The position numbers were made by a program, and so were the translations under genes. Positions 48,712-57,961 of a stretch of 64,000 bases of DNA are shown in pieces. Positions within the stretch are counted from its first letter, which is position 1; every line of letters starts with the position of its first letter. The stretch comes from Atopobium sp. oral taxon 416. Lineage in GTDB: Bacteria > Actinomycetota > Coriobacteriia > Coriobacteriales > Atopobiaceae. Under the pieces are notes generated by a model that saw only the letters and a program-made list of their open reading frames with translations, did not search any database and was not told the DNA's origin. The DNA is taken from NCBI RefSeq assembly GCF_018128285.1, contig NZ_CP072380.1, positions 2,480,001 through 2,544,000 of the forward strand. Reading direction: 5' to 3'.

Positions 48712-50739
48712 TTAAGCAAAGCTGCGGCCCGTCGGCGTAGTCCACAGGGTGAGATCACTTGCAGGGTTCGGAGCAGTCGTCACCGTATAGGTGAACGTCG
48801 TAGTGTTGGAGGGTAAGGTATTGACGTAGCCAGCGTACACATCGTGGTCGTAGAGCGTCGCCTCTCCCTGGTTCATGACCTCGTCCGCATCGATCTGGAA
48901 ATTGCTGATCGAGCCGCCGGCGGGAGCCATTGCGAGGAAGGAGGTGATCATTCCATAGCCGTGTGACTCCGGAACAATGCCCGTGATGTACTCAGTCAGC
49001 TCATGCTGCATCTGATCGAGCGTCGTCGTATTGTGCAGAGTCACGGTCACCGGATAGGATACGCTGCCGTCGTCGTTGGTCGTGGGCTCACCCACGCTGC
49101 TGCGCATATCGAGGTACCAATCGAGCTTGGAGCCGGTTTTATCGTAGATGTAGAACCCAGCCCTCGGGTTTGCCGCGTCTTGGTTGATCTCCCCGTCGGC
49201 ACCGAGGGCGGTGACCGCCTGCTCTTCGTCTGCGTTATTCATGTAGGCCAACAGACGTCCCTGTGTGATGCCGTCCCGGATAGTGGTAAACGCATCGACT
49301 AGATTGATAGAGCTCATTGAGCTTTTGAGTTTCTCCATCGTTCCGCTCGCGACCTCAGAAAAGAAGGGGTCCTGTTTCGCAGGGTCGAGGAAATACACCT
49401 GATTCAGCAGAACCTGAGCAGCATTGTCCCCGTCGACAACCGTACCGTCCGAAGTCGTGATCCCACCGGTCAGCTTGAGCATGCTCTGCAGGAAGACCGG
49501 GTCAAGGGCGATCACACCGTCGACGTCTCCATGGTCCTCTGCGTTCCAGCACCACTCCATCAGCTGGGCCGCACGCGGGAAGCTCGGGACGACATTTACG
49601 TCAGCTGGGGCAAACGAGGCACCGGACTGCATGAGCGTACCGACGACGGAGAACTCCTCGTCAGTCAGGGGGATCGTGCCCTGCGGGAAATGACCGCTGG
49701 CAGGCTCATAGTCCCCCAGAGTGATCGTTCCGTTATCGACGATCATCGGGATCCTAGATCCGGGGAAGCCGCCGGTGGAGCGGATCTCAGAGTTATTCTG
49801 CGCGACGATCAGATAGGTGCGCGGCCCATTGGCACCGAGCAGTGACGGCAGATAGGGCTGAACTTTCGCAAGCTCTGTCGTGGCGGCATCCAGACCATCC
49901 AGCGTTGTTTTGACCTTCTGCAACGGAGTGTTGATCTGATCCATCGAAGTAGGACCGATCGCATCAATCTGCTGCGAGGCATTCTCAATCGCCGGCTGTA
50001 CCTGGATCAACTCGGCGGTGAGCGCCGTAAAAGCCGGGACATTGATAGCGCCATCTGAGAAGATCGCGCCGGAGGCATCTTGGCTCATGCGCTCGGCAAT
50101 CGGGGTTACCACCTGGGTGGACAGGTCATTGGCTACGCCCGTCAACGCACGTACCTTCGGGATATCCGCCCCGGGGCCGGGGAAGACGCTCGCGATGTTC
50201 CACCAAGGGCTAGAGACTTCGTTGTTCATCTCAGAGGTAAGGTCTGTGATCCTCGTGGCACTCGTATTCATCGCCGACGTATCGCCTGAAGCGAGGTTCT
50301 TTGAGAAGTTGTTCGCTTCCTGCGTCAATTCGCTTGCATCGTCAGCCACCGTCTGCGCACTGTGGTAGACGCCGAAGGCCGCGATGCCGAGCACGACGAC
50401 GATTGCGACGATCACGCGCACGATAATCGTGGTGCGGTGTTCCTTAGCGTGATGATAGCGATGCTTGCTGTTCTGCTCCGACTCCTGCACGAATGAGGGG
50501 TCAGTAAAGGGATCCCAGTTACCTGAGGCGTCAGGGGTGGCATGGCGTACGGGTTGTACGTTCTCTTCTGGTTCCTGCTCTGAATCCGACGGTTCATCCA
50601 ACGAGGCGGATTTGGTATAGATCGGTGAGACCGAACGGACAGCTTTTGCGTGTACGTGGTGGCTTGCTTTGCCGTTTCTCTCCACGTTCTGACCAACGTC
50701 TTTATTGTCCGTGCTGTCAGACGAGTTCTTCTCCGCCAT
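48712..50739 (-). CDS. DUF4012 membrane protein
   Basis: The 675-residue protein has a polar, probably disordered cytosolic start of about 110 residues, one membrane helix (TIIVRVIVAIVVVLGIAAFG) and a large extracytoplasmic part. The latter has the DUF4012 landmarks YLIVAQNNSEIRSTGGFPGS, DEEFSVVGTLMQSG and VNVVPSFPRAAQLMEWCWN. Relatives occur with exopolysaccharide genes in actinobacteria and somewhat resemble LytR-CpsA-Psr attachment proteins in context, but activity is unknown. It is the last gene of the cpsC-cpsD-cpsB operon, 40 bases behind cpsB, suggesting a role in assembling or anchoring a cell-surface polymer. Confidence 0.85.
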   Translation of the reverse strand: MAEKNSSDSTDNKDVGQNVERNGKASHHVHAKAVRSVSPIYTKSASLDEPSDSEQEPEENVQPVRHATPDASGNWDPFTDPSFVQESEQNSKHRYHHAKEHRTTIIVRVIVAIVVVLGIAAFGVYHSAQTVADDASELTQEANNFSKNLASGDTSAMNTSATRITDLTSEMNNEVSSPWWNIASVFPGPGADIPKVRALTGVANDLSTQVVTPIAERMSQDASGAIFSDGAINVPAFTALTAELIQVQPAIENASQQIDAIGPTSMDQINTPLQKVKTTLDGLDAATTELAKVQPYLPSLLGANGPRTYLIVAQNNSEIRSTGGFPGSRIPMIVDNGTITLGDYEPASGHFPQGTIPLTDEEFSVVGTLMQSGASFAPADVNVVPSFPRAAQLMEWCWNAEDHGDVDGVIALDPVFLQSMLKLTGGITTSDGTVVDGDNAAQVLLNQVYFLDPAKQDPFFSEVASGTMEKLKSSMSSINLVDAFTTIRDGITQGRLLAYMNNADEEQAVTALGADGEINQDAANPRAGFYIYDKTGSKLDWYLDMRSSVGEPTTNDDGSVSYPVTVTLHNTTTLDQMQHELTEYITGIVPESHGYGMITSFLAMAPAGGSISNFQIDADEVMNQGEATLYDHDVYAGYVNTLPSNTTTFTYTVTTAPNPASDLTLWTTPTGRSFA

Positions 50740-50779
50740 GAAAGCAATCCCTTCTCAGTGAAAACAAACAACGGCTATG

Positions 50780-51451
50780 TTACAGGATAGCGTTCCCCCG
50801 CCTCGGATTGGCCAATTTATCCCCGTAGCGGTCAACCGCGCGTTCAAACAGCGCGTAGTGTTTCACCCGATGTGCGTCACTTGCAATATAGGTGTAAAGC
50901 CCCCGCTCGAACAATTTCTTTGCGATCCGTTTTGCGTGGCCCAAACGTCCCCCGTGAATAAAGTCACCGGAAGCCTGCAGCTCACAGCCCAGATCCACCA
51001 GACGTTGGGCGAGCTCAATGTTTTTGCGGATCGCGGCATAGCGCTCAGGGTGGGCGATCACCACACGGTAGCCCAGTCCCTGCACGATATAGATCGTGCG
51101 CTCATAGGCCGCAAAGGAATCCTCAGTGCAGTTGGTATCAAGCTCAAGCAAAAACTGCCCGGTCTCGGGGGTCAGCAGATAGGGCGCCCACTTCCTCACG
51201 CCTAGCTGCATCAGCTTGGTGTGGTTCACCTCAAAGCCCATGTATATCGGGAATCCTGAGGCTGCAGCTTTGAATTGCTGAAAAGCGTGCTGCATCCGCT
51301 CATAGTCAAAATAGGGGTCCCTGCAATGGGGCGTACAGATAATGCTGGTGATGCCAGAGTGCTGTGCGGCCTCAAGCATCTTAAGGCTGTAGTCAAGGTT
51401 CGGGGATCCGTCATCGACGCCCGGCAGTATGTGGCAATGTATATCCTGCAT
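50780..51451 (-). CDS. cpsB: CpsB/CapC-type tyrosine-protein phosphatase (PHP fold)
   Basis: This 223-residue metal-dependent phosphatase has the PHP motifs: MQDIHCHILPGVDDGS at the start, ICTPHCRDPYF, GFEVNH, VIAHPERYAAI and ASDAHR. It reverses tyrosine phosphorylation of the kinase encoded just upstream (gap of six bases). The family is typical of Firmicutes capsule operons. The length is slightly short, but all metal-binding histidines and aspartates are visible. Confidence 0.92.
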   Translation of the reverse strand: MQDIHCHILPGVDDGSPNLDYSLKMLEAAQHSGITSIICTPHCRDPYFDYERMQHAFQQFKAAASGFPIYMGFEVNHTKLMQLGVRKWAPYLLTPETGQFLLELDTNCTEDSFAAYERTIYIVQGLGYRVVIAHPERYAAIRKNIELAQRLVDLGCELQASGDFIHGGRLGHAKRIAKKLFERGLYTYIASDAHRVKHYALFERAVDRYGDKLANPRRGNAIL

Positions 51452-51457
51452 GATACC

Positions 51458-52384
51458 TTAGTGGTTGACAGTTGAGGCATCGTCCGTGTAGTAACCGGCA
51501 TTCTTCAGAAGCTCAGTAGTCTCATCGAGCGCAACCTTCACGGGCTTCTCAGAAGCTAAATGCGTTGCCGGACGACGATATGCCACAGCGGTTACATCCT
51601 GTGAGTTGTCGCTGTCATTAGGCGTCGCCTGCGCGTTATCAGGGGTGGCCACTGGAGCCTTCGAGGTATGCGGCGTATCCTCCTTCAGTATCTCGTAGGA
51701 CTTGTTGTTGTCCTTGTTGGAAGATCCTTCCTCGTAGTAGTCATAGTACTTGTTCGAGGTATCCGCATCGGTGAAGTTGAGTATTGTGCCAATCACATGG
51801 GCACCTGCCTGCTTGAGCTGGGTGTAGGAGGCACGCACGTCCTCACGGCGCGTGAAGTTCTGGCGTACGACGAGCACGGTCGCATCGGTAAGCGAAGCCA
51901 CAACGGCCGCGTCGACGAAGGTATTGACCGGCGGGGTATCGACGATCACATAGTCATACATCTTGGTGAGCGTGCCCATCAGATTGTGGAAGCGCCGCGA
52001 CTGCAAGAGGTCTGCCGGATTGGGGATACTCGGCTCCGCATCCAGAAAGTAGAGGTTGGGCATACCAGCATTGATAGCAGCTTCCTCAACCGTGTGGCGT
52101 CCGGAGACAACCGAATAAAGGCCGTGTCTGCCGTGTGCGCCGAGGGCACTTGCCAAAGAGCGGCGGCGCAGGTCGCATTCGACCATAATGACTGTGGAGC
52201 CACCGGCGGCAAAGGCCTTGCCTAAGCCCACGGCAATCGTTGTCTTGCCCTCTGAAGGGATAGAGGACACCACCGCGATGCTGTGCGCCAGATGATCAAC
52301 GGAAGAGAATCTGATGTTTGCGGCCAAGGTCTTGAGGGAGTTCTGCAGAATAACCTTGTCTGCTTTGTCACTTTTTCTCGGCAT
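51458..52384 (-). CDS. cpsD: CpsD/CapB-type bacterial tyrosine kinase
   Basis: The 308-residue BY-kinase has Walker A SSIPSEGKTTIAVGLGKAF, Walker A' TVIMVECDLRRRSL and Walker B YDYVIVDTPPVN. After the kinase fold a tyrosine-rich stretch (NKYYDYYEEGSSNKDNNKSY, then IL) forms the autophosphorylation cluster, and a further 60-residue tail with a TDDASTVNH end follows. It needs the membrane adaptor CpsC, whose gene is upstream with two bases between them. It controls polymer chain length or export. Confidence 0.92.
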   Translation of the reverse strand: MPRKSDKADKVILQNSLKTLAANIRFSSVDHLAHSIAVVSSIPSEGKTTIAVGLGKAFAAGGSTVIMVECDLRRRSLASALGAHGRHGLYSVVSGRHTVEEAAINAGMPNLYFLDAEPSIPNPADLLQSRRFHNLMGTLTKMYDYVIVDTPPVNTFVDAAVVASLTDATVLVVRQNFTRREDVRASYTQLKQAGAHVIGTILNFTDADTSNKYYDYYEEGSSNKDNNKSYEILKEDTPHTSKAPVATPDNAQATPNDSDNSQDVTAVAYRRPATHLASEKPVKVALDETTELLKNAGYYTDDASTVNH

Positions 52385-52386
52385 AA

Positions 52387-53052
52387 TTACTTCCCCCGAT
52401 CGATTTCAGGAATGCGGCCGATAATCGGTGTATCGATCAGCTCTTTAAGATCCTCAGAGCCACGTACACGGGTGTTGAGCATATCGGAGATAACGACGAT
52501 TACGATTGCGACAAAAAGACCTGCGATAAAGGCTATTGCCACATAGAGAACACGGTTGGGGCCAGAGGGTGACTGCGGCACCTCCACCTCGCTGATCGGG
52601 TTGATGGACTCGACGTTCATCACATTGTGTGCGACGTTGGAGACATCCTTAATCATCGTGTTCACAATGTCTGCGGCTTTCTGCGGGTCGGGGCCCGTAA
52701 CGGAAAGCGTGATGACACGGGAAGTCGTCTCATTGGTAACGTCGACATTGTAGCCTTTAAGCTCTGCAACTCCGACCTCTGAGGCCACCTCATTGGTGAT
52801 ACGGTCGCTCTTCAAGAGTTTCGCTACATCGTTCGTCAGCATCTGCGAAGCATTCAGATCTGAGTAAAGGTTGTTGCTGTTTGAGCTACTAGCTTCATTC
52901 TGTGCAAGGACATACATGCTTGTCGTTGCTGCATAACTGTTCCGGACAAAGGCAAACGAATAGACCCCGACGACAAGCGCACAGATGATCGGTACCAGTA
53001 TCACGAACCGAGCATGCTTCTTCAGAAGTCTGAAAAGTTCAATTAGCGTCAT
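52387..53052 (-). CDS. cpsC: Wzz/CpsC-type chain-length and kinase adaptor protein
   Basis: The 221-residue membrane protein has two helices (VILVPIICALVVGVYSFAFV; RVLYVAIAFIAGLFVAIVIV) flanking an extracytoplasmic Wzz domain, with EVPQSPSGPNR before the second helix. The C-terminal cytosolic tail (LKELIDTPIIGRIPEIDRGK) activates the kinase. I prefer the ATG at 53052, where MTLIELFRLLKKHARF begins; an ATG 14 codons earlier is possible. It leads the operon cpsC-cpsD-cpsB-DUF4012. A TTGCAC-N17-CAGAAT promoter candidate lies some 70 bases upstream. Confidence 0.9.
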   Translation of the reverse strand: MTLIELFRLLKKHARFVILVPIICALVVGVYSFAFVRNSYAATTSMYVLAQNEASSSNSNNLYSDLNASQMLTNDVAKLLKSDRITNEVASEVGVAELKGYNVDVTNETTSRVITLSVTGPDPQKAADIVNTMIKDVSNVAHNVMNVESINPISEVEVPQSPSGPNRVLYVAIAFIAGLFVAIVIVVISDMLNTRVRGSEDLKELIDTPIIGRIPEIDRGK

Positions 53053-53204
53053 ACGGTTGGCTCTCTCACCATGTTTTTGCGATATAGACTGCATTTATTC
53101 TGACAAATTCTCATTACTAGTGCAATAACGAGGATAAAAAAGAACAGCGACCCGGGGTCTCTCGCAATGCGATGGTATCCGCGAAAAACAATCAAAGGCG
53201 ATCA

Positions 53205-53508
53205 CCCTGGGCTGCTACTATCATCTTAGCTTAGAAGAGCGAGAAGATGTCCTGCTTTCCCACACTGAGGGCAAAAACATATCCAAGATTGTCAGAAAGC
53301 TACATTGCGACAAGTCGACCATAGCTTGTGAGCTTGCAGCGAACTCATGCAACCAGGAAGTATCCGATATGTGATACAGAGGCATCTGTTGCACAGAGGC
53401 ACTGCAACAGACGCAGGCAGTAGAGCCTCAAAGAGTTTTTGTGCCTGTGTGCAGGGCAAGACTATCAACTACCAGTGCTCACCGCAACAGATCACAGGAA
53501 GACTCACA
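53205..53508 (+). pseudogene. IS30-family transposase relic
   Basis: The plus strand encodes YYHLSLEEREDVLLSHTEGK and NISKIVRKLHCDKSTIACEL, the N-terminal helix-turn-helix of IS30 transposases. RYRAS-type sequence then decays into stops. The relic ends where the MITE begins, and the catalytic domain is absent. Confidence 0.7.
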
Positions 53509-53604
53509 CTAGGGAAATGATGATTAATGCCTATGCCAGCCGCGAAAGGCCACGTGGCTAGTCCTTTCTGGCACATCATTGGGAATTAATCATCGTTTCC
53601 TTAG
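53509..53604. repeat. 96-bp MITE-like repeat, copy 2
   Basis: This has the same length and structure as copy 1 at 47048-47143, with substitutions such as CTAGGGAAATGATGATTAAT in one terminus and TTAG at the other edge. It lies between the end of leuB and the promoter side of the cps operon, both on the minus strand. As the whole repeat can fold into one long hairpin, it may influence readthrough (inferred). Confidence 0.85.
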
Positions 53605-53695
53605 AGCGGTCCACACAGGTTGTTAACAAGCAGACGCAGCAACATGAGAAGAAACCCCATACTGCTGCATTACATTTGTTCTATGGCCTTCTATC

Positions 53696-54838
53696 TTACT
53701 TAGCACAACACTTGTTGAAAGCTTCGATCACCTTATCGCCCATCTCACGGGTTCCCAGTACCTTTGAGACAGGAGTCGCAGAATCAGCCAGATCAGCGGT
53801 TCTCCATCCCGCGTCGAGGACATCTTCCACTGCCGCATCAAGCGTAGCTGCCGCCTCATCCATCTTGAAGCTGTAGCGCAGCATCAGCGACACAGACAGA
53901 ATCTGTGCCAGGGGGTTTGCAATACCCTTCCCGGCGATATCAGGCGCCGAACCGTGGCTCGGCTCATAGAGAGCGGTGCCATCTCCTAAAGAAGCGGAGG
54001 CGAGCATACCGAGGGAACCGGTGAGCATCGAGGCCTCATCCGACAGAATGTCGCCAAAGGTATTCTCCGTCACCAATACGTCAAACTGGGCGGGGTTTGC
54101 GACCAACTGCATCGCGGAGTTGTCGACCAGCATATCGGAGGATTCGACATCTAGATAGTCCTTAGCGATGCGGTGGTTGACTTCGCGCCATAAGCGCGAG
54201 GTGGCGAGTACGTTGGCCTTATCGACGGAAGTTACCTTGCCACGTCTGCCCTGTGCCGCCTCATAGGCCCAGCGTACGACACGTTCGATCTCATACTCCG
54301 AGTACTGCATCACGTCGCTGGCGAAGGAACCGGCACGGCCATTCACACCCGCACCCTCAACATGATCCTCACGCTTGTGCTCACCGAAATAGAGGCCGCC
54401 GGTAAGCTCACGCACGATCAGCAGATCGACGCCCTTGAGCCGCTCAGGACGTAAGGGAGAGGCATCCCGCAGCGCACGATAGATGTGGACCGGGCGCAGG
54501 TTGAGGAAGAGGTGCAGATTCTTGCGAATCGCCAGCAGTCCCTGCTCCGGGCGTACCGAAGCGCTCAGATCATCCCACTTCGGTCCTCCGACCGCCGCTA
54601 GAAGGACCGCATCTGCGGCCTGGGCAGCCTGCAGAGTTTCAGCGGGCAAGGCTGTGACATTTTCCCCGTTGTCACGCGTCGTGTCGATAGCGCTGCCGCC
54701 GATCAGGTGGTCCTCACAGACAAAGTCGACGTCGTAGGCAGCCCCCACCGCAGACAGGACACGTTTGCCCTCTGCCATGATCTCAGGGCCGATACCATCC
54801 CCGGGAAGCGTACAAATGTTGTAGGTCGTTGATACCAT
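53696..54838 (-). CDS. leuB: 3-isopropylmalate dehydrogenase
   Basis: This 380-residue NAD-dependent enzyme oxidises and decarboxylates 3-isopropylmalate to 2-ketoisocaproate in leucine synthesis. Family landmarks are ICTLPGDGIGPEIMAEG, the substrate arginines in LFLNLRPVHIY and IVRELTGGLYFGEH, the lysine in SVDKANVLATSRLW, and the metal site DMLVDNSAMQL, NTFGDILSDEASMLTGSLGM. AAGGAGG precedes the ATG. It is the last gene of the operon, six bases after leuD. Confidence 0.96.
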   Translation of the reverse strand: MVSTTYNICTLPGDGIGPEIMAEGKRVLSAVGAAYDVDFVCEDHLIGGSAIDTTRDNGENVTALPAETLQAAQAADAVLLAAVGGPKWDDLSASVRPEQGLLAIRKNLHLFLNLRPVHIYRALRDASPLRPERLKGVDLLIVRELTGGLYFGEHKREDHVEGAGVNGRAGSFASDVMQYSEYEIERVVRWAYEAAQGRRGKVTSVDKANVLATSRLWREVNHRIAKDYLDVESSDMLVDNSAMQLVANPAQFDVLVTENTFGDILSDEASMLTGSLGMLASASLGDGTALYEPSHGSAPDIAGKGIANPLAQILSVSLMLRYSFKMDEAAATLDAAVEDVLDAGWRTADLADSATPVSKVLGTREMGDKVIEAFNKCCAK

Positions 54839-54844
54839 GGCTTC

Positions 54845-55369
54845 TTAAGCCTCCTTCGCCTGGGTAGCGTTACCTTCTTTCGCTATCCTTTTCTTCGCGT
54901 AGTTCACAAGTCCGCCGTCGTTGATGATCTCCTGGATGAAAGGTGGGAAGGGCTGCGCGGAGAAGGTCTTGCCGGTCGTCTCATCCTCAATCGTGCCGGT
55001 ATCAGCATCCACCCGGATCCGATCCCCTTCGTTGATGGCATCGACGGCCTCGGGGCACTCCAGGATCGGGAGGCCGATATTGATCGCATTGCGGTAGAAG
55101 ATGCGGGCGAAGCTCTTTGCGATGACGCAGCTCACACCTGCAGCTTTGATGGCCACCGGAGCATGTTCACGGGAGGAGCCACAGCCGAAGTTCTCTTGGG
55201 CTACGATCATATCACCGGGCTGAACTCGCTTCACAAAGGTCTTGTCCAGATCCTTGAGGCAGTGCTTGGCGAGCTCCTTCGGATCGCTTGTATTCAGATA
55301 GCGCGCAGGAATGATTACGTCGGTATCCACATCGCGCCCATAGCAAAAGGCATTTCCTTCAAATTTCAT
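54845..55369 (-). CDS. leuD: 3-isopropylmalate dehydratase small subunit
   Basis: The 174-residue subunit carries the swivel domain of the isomerase. It shows [40 protein letters not shown] and [20 protein letters not shown]. The short form with the YLxT loop is the archaeal-like type that pairs with 420-residue LeuC proteins, as here. With LeuC it isomerises 2-isopropylmalate to 3-isopropylmalate. It is 15 bases downstream of leuC. Confidence 0.95.
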   Translation of the reverse strand: MKFEGNAFCYGRDVDTDVIIPARYLNTSDPKELAKHCLKDLDKTFVKRVQPGDMIVAQENFGCGSSREHAPVAIKAAGVSCVIAKSFARIFYRNAINIGLPILECPEAVDAINEGDRIRVDADTGTIEDETTGKTFSAQPFPPFIQEIINDGGLVNYAKKRIAKEGNATQAKEA

Positions 55370-55384
55370 AGTGTATCCCCCTCC

Positions 55385-56650
55385 TTAATCCAGATCTGAT
55401 GGCAGTGCGATGTGTCCTGCAACCGCAGAGGCTGCGGTTACCGCAGGAGAGGCCAGATAGACCTCGGAGGTGGGATCCCCCATGCGGCCGACAAAGTTGC
55501 GGTTGGTGGAGCTCACGCAGCGCTCCCCTGCCGCCAGGATGCCCATGTAGCCGCCGAGGCAGGGCCCACAGGTCGGGGTGGAGACCACGCAGTGGGCGTT
55601 GATAAAGATATCCATCAGGCCCTCATGTATGCACTCAAGCCACACCGCCTGGGTGGCGGGGATAATGATGCAGCGCACATTTGGTGAGACGGTGCGGCCC
55701 TTCAGGACCTTCGCGGCAGCCCGCATATCCTCGATACGCCCGTTTGTGCAGGAGCCGATCACCGCCTGATCGATCGTGATACCTCTGCTCTCAGAGACCG
55801 GATGGGTGTTGCTCGGCAGGTGCGGCCACGCCACCTGCGGCACGATATCCACTGCATCGAGGTGGATCACTTGCTTGTAGTGAGCATCCGGATCGGAGTG
55901 GTACTCGTGGGCGGGATGCTCTGCGCGTCCCTTGATGAACTCACGGCACTTGTCATCCACCTCGAAGAGGCCAGCTTTGCCGCCCGCTTCGATCGCCATG
56001 TTCGCCATCGTCAGTCGACCCTCAACCGAGAGGTTCCCAATCGTGGAGCCTGCGAACTCCATCGCGCAGTACAGGGCACCGTCGACGCCGATTTTGCCGA
56101 TAATGTAGAGGATGATGTCCTTAGCGGTAGCGCCCTCGGGCAGCTCACCCTCAACCTCAAAGCGGATCGTCTCCGGCACCTTGAACCAGGCACGGCCAGT
56201 GGCCATGCCGACACCCGCATCGGTGGAGCCGACGCCGGTGGAGAAGGCACCGATGCCGCCGTAGGTACAGGTGTGGGAGTCAGCCCCGATCACGAGGTCA
56301 CCCGGGACGACGATACCTTTCTCCGGGAGCAGCGCATGCTCGATGCCCATGCAGCCCTGCTCAAAGTAATGCGTAATGCCCATCTTATGGGCAAAATCGC
56401 GCGTGATCTTCGTCTGCTCTGCACTCTTGATATCTTTGTTCGGGGAATAATGGTCAGGAACCAAGAAAATCTTGTTCTTGTCCCATACGCCCGCCCCGAT
56501 CTCACGCACGGTTTTAATTGCGATAGGAGCGGTGATATCGTTCGCGAGGACACCGTCCACATCACACTGGATGAGCTGGCCGGGAGTCACCTCGTCCAAG
56601 CCGGCGTGTGCTGCCAATATCTTTTCCGCCATAGTCTGAGCTCGCGCCAT
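55385..56650 (-). CDS. leuC: 3-isopropylmalate dehydratase large subunit
   Basis: This 421-residue aconitase-like subunit binds the [4Fe-4S] cluster through Cys in IGSCTNGRIEDM and the CGPCLGGYMG pair. DSHTCTYGGIGAFSTGVGST is the substrate-loop signature. Its length fits the shorter archaeal-like LeuC class rather than the 465-residue E. coli type. It lies directly before leuD and 19 bases after the DUF815 gene. Confidence 0.95.
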   Translation of the reverse strand: MARAQTMAEKILAAHAGLDEVTPGQLIQCDVDGVLANDITAPIAIKTVREIGAGVWDKNKIFLVPDHYSPNKDIKSAEQTKITRDFAHKMGITHYFEQGCMGIEHALLPEKGIVVPGDLVIGADSHTCTYGGIGAFSTGVGSTDAGVGMATGRAWFKVPETIRFEVEGELPEGATAKDIILYIIGKIGVDGALYCAMEFAGSTIGNLSVEGRLTMANMAIEAGGKAGLFEVDDKCREFIKGRAEHPAHEYHSDPDAHYKQVIHLDAVDIVPQVAWPHLPSNTHPVSESRGITIDQAVIGSCTNGRIEDMRAAAKVLKGRTVSPNVRCIIIPATQAVWLECIHEGLMDIFINAHCVVSTPTCGPCLGGYMGILAAGERCVSSTNRNFVGRMGDPTSEVYLASPAVTAASAVAGHIALPSDLD

Positions 56651-56669
56651 GAGATCCTCCTCCTTCTGT

Positions 56670-57944
56670 CTATGTCGTCAGGTGCTTATATTCGTTCATA
56701 CTCTCTTCGTATGCTTCGCCTCCGTGCTCTGCAGAGGCTAAGCCGTCCACAAGCTGCCGGGCCCCACGTGCGGAGCGTCCGCCCTTGCGCAGCGCAAAGC
56801 GCTCCGCGGCCTGGTCGAGTTCTTTTTGATCCATCCGGATGCCGGCGACTTTCGCCAGCTTGTGTACGATATCTAGATAGACTTCCTTGCTCGGTTTCGA
56901 GAACGTCAAGTGGATCCCGAAGCGGTCCGAGAGCGAGACGATCTCCTGCATCGTGTCGTTGAGGTGAACGTCATCCTCCTGCTCACGCTCTGAGAAGGTC
57001 TCCTTCACGAGGTGACGCCGATTGCTCGTAGCGTAGATCACCACATTGGAGGACTTGGCGGAGACCGAACCTTCCAAGATCGCCTTCAGCGCCGCAAAGT
57101 TGTCGTCGTCACGGGCAAAGGAGAGGTCATCGATAAAGATAATGAAGCAGAGCGGATTCTTCGTCAGCTCGTCGAGCAGCGCCGGGATCATCGTGAGCTG
57201 CTCTTTGTGCACCTCAAGGATCCGAAGACCCTGATCCGCAAGTTCATTTGCAACTGCCTTGACCGTAGAGCTCTTGCCAGTGCCCGCATCGCCGGTCAGC
57301 AGGATGTTAGCTGCCGGTTTGCCGTGCAGCAGCGTCCGGGTGTTATCGAGGATGATCTTCTTTTCCCGGTCATAGTCCACAAGCTCATCCAGATTGATCG
57401 GATCGGGGTGGCGCACCGCCACAATGTGCCCTGAATCATCCATGCGGAACACGTGGTAACGCGCATACATCCCATAGCCGAACTGGTGGATATGGGAGAG
57501 CCGCTCCCGGTAGGTTGCGACGAGCTCGAGGTGCTGAGCGTCGAAGATTGCAAGCCCTGCACGGACTGGCTCAGGAAGCGTTGCGGTCAGGTCTTCAGGT
57601 GTGAGACAGGCAAGCTTCTCTAAGGTCTCAAGCTCTGAGGCGGTCGCCTCACCTAAGAGCGCTGATACCTTCTCTTTGGCGCCGACGCGCCTCAGAAAGA
57701 CATTCTCGTCGTCGAGCACGACTTCTCGCACGTAGGGGGCAAGCCCGGAGAACCCGCGCGCGAACAGACCTGAGACAAACCGCGCGTAGGACTCCGCCAG
57801 GTCAAGCTGGGTGCCTTCCACACACTGAGAGGCAAAACCCAAGGTTGTAACCAGATCCGCAACCACCGGATTGTCAAGCAAGGAGCGGAAGACCACGAGG
57901 GTCTTCATGCGGATGTAGAGGTCTTCAAGTTCGCGTTGTTCCAT
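56670..57944 (-). CDS. DUF815 AAA-type ATPase
   Basis: The 424-residue protein has an N-terminal helical region and a C-terminal P-loop ATPase: Walker A LLTGDAGTGKSSTVKAVANE, Walker B LCFIIFIDDLSFARDDDNFA and sensor 1 VVIYATSNRRHLVKETFSER, with RFGIHLTFSKPSKEVYLDIV afterwards. This is the DUF815 family, whose function is not known. It sits within the branched-chain amino acid operon, 17 bases after ilvD and 19 before leuC, so it is cotranscribed with the pathway. Whether it assists one of the iron-sulphur enzymes IlvD or LeuC or is only a passenger cannot be told. Confidence 0.9.
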   Translation of the reverse strand: MEQRELEDLYIRMKTLVVFRSLLDNPVVADLVTTLGFASQCVEGTQLDLAESYARFVSGLFARGFSGLAPYVREVVLDDENVFLRRVGAKEKVSALLGEATASELETLEKLACLTPEDLTATLPEPVRAGLAIFDAQHLELVATYRERLSHIHQFGYGMYARYHVFRMDDSGHIVAVRHPDPINLDELVDYDREKKIILDNTRTLLHGKPAANILLTGDAGTGKSSTVKAVANELADQGLRILEVHKEQLTMIPALLDELTKNPLCFIIFIDDLSFARDDDNFAALKAILEGSVSAKSSNVVIYATSNRRHLVKETFSEREQEDDVHLNDTMQEIVSLSDRFGIHLTFSKPSKEVYLDIVHKLAKVAGIRMDQKELDQAAERFALRKGGRSARGARQLVDGLASAEHGGEAYEESMNEYKHLTT

Positions 57945-57961
57945 AGAGGTTCACCTGACAC

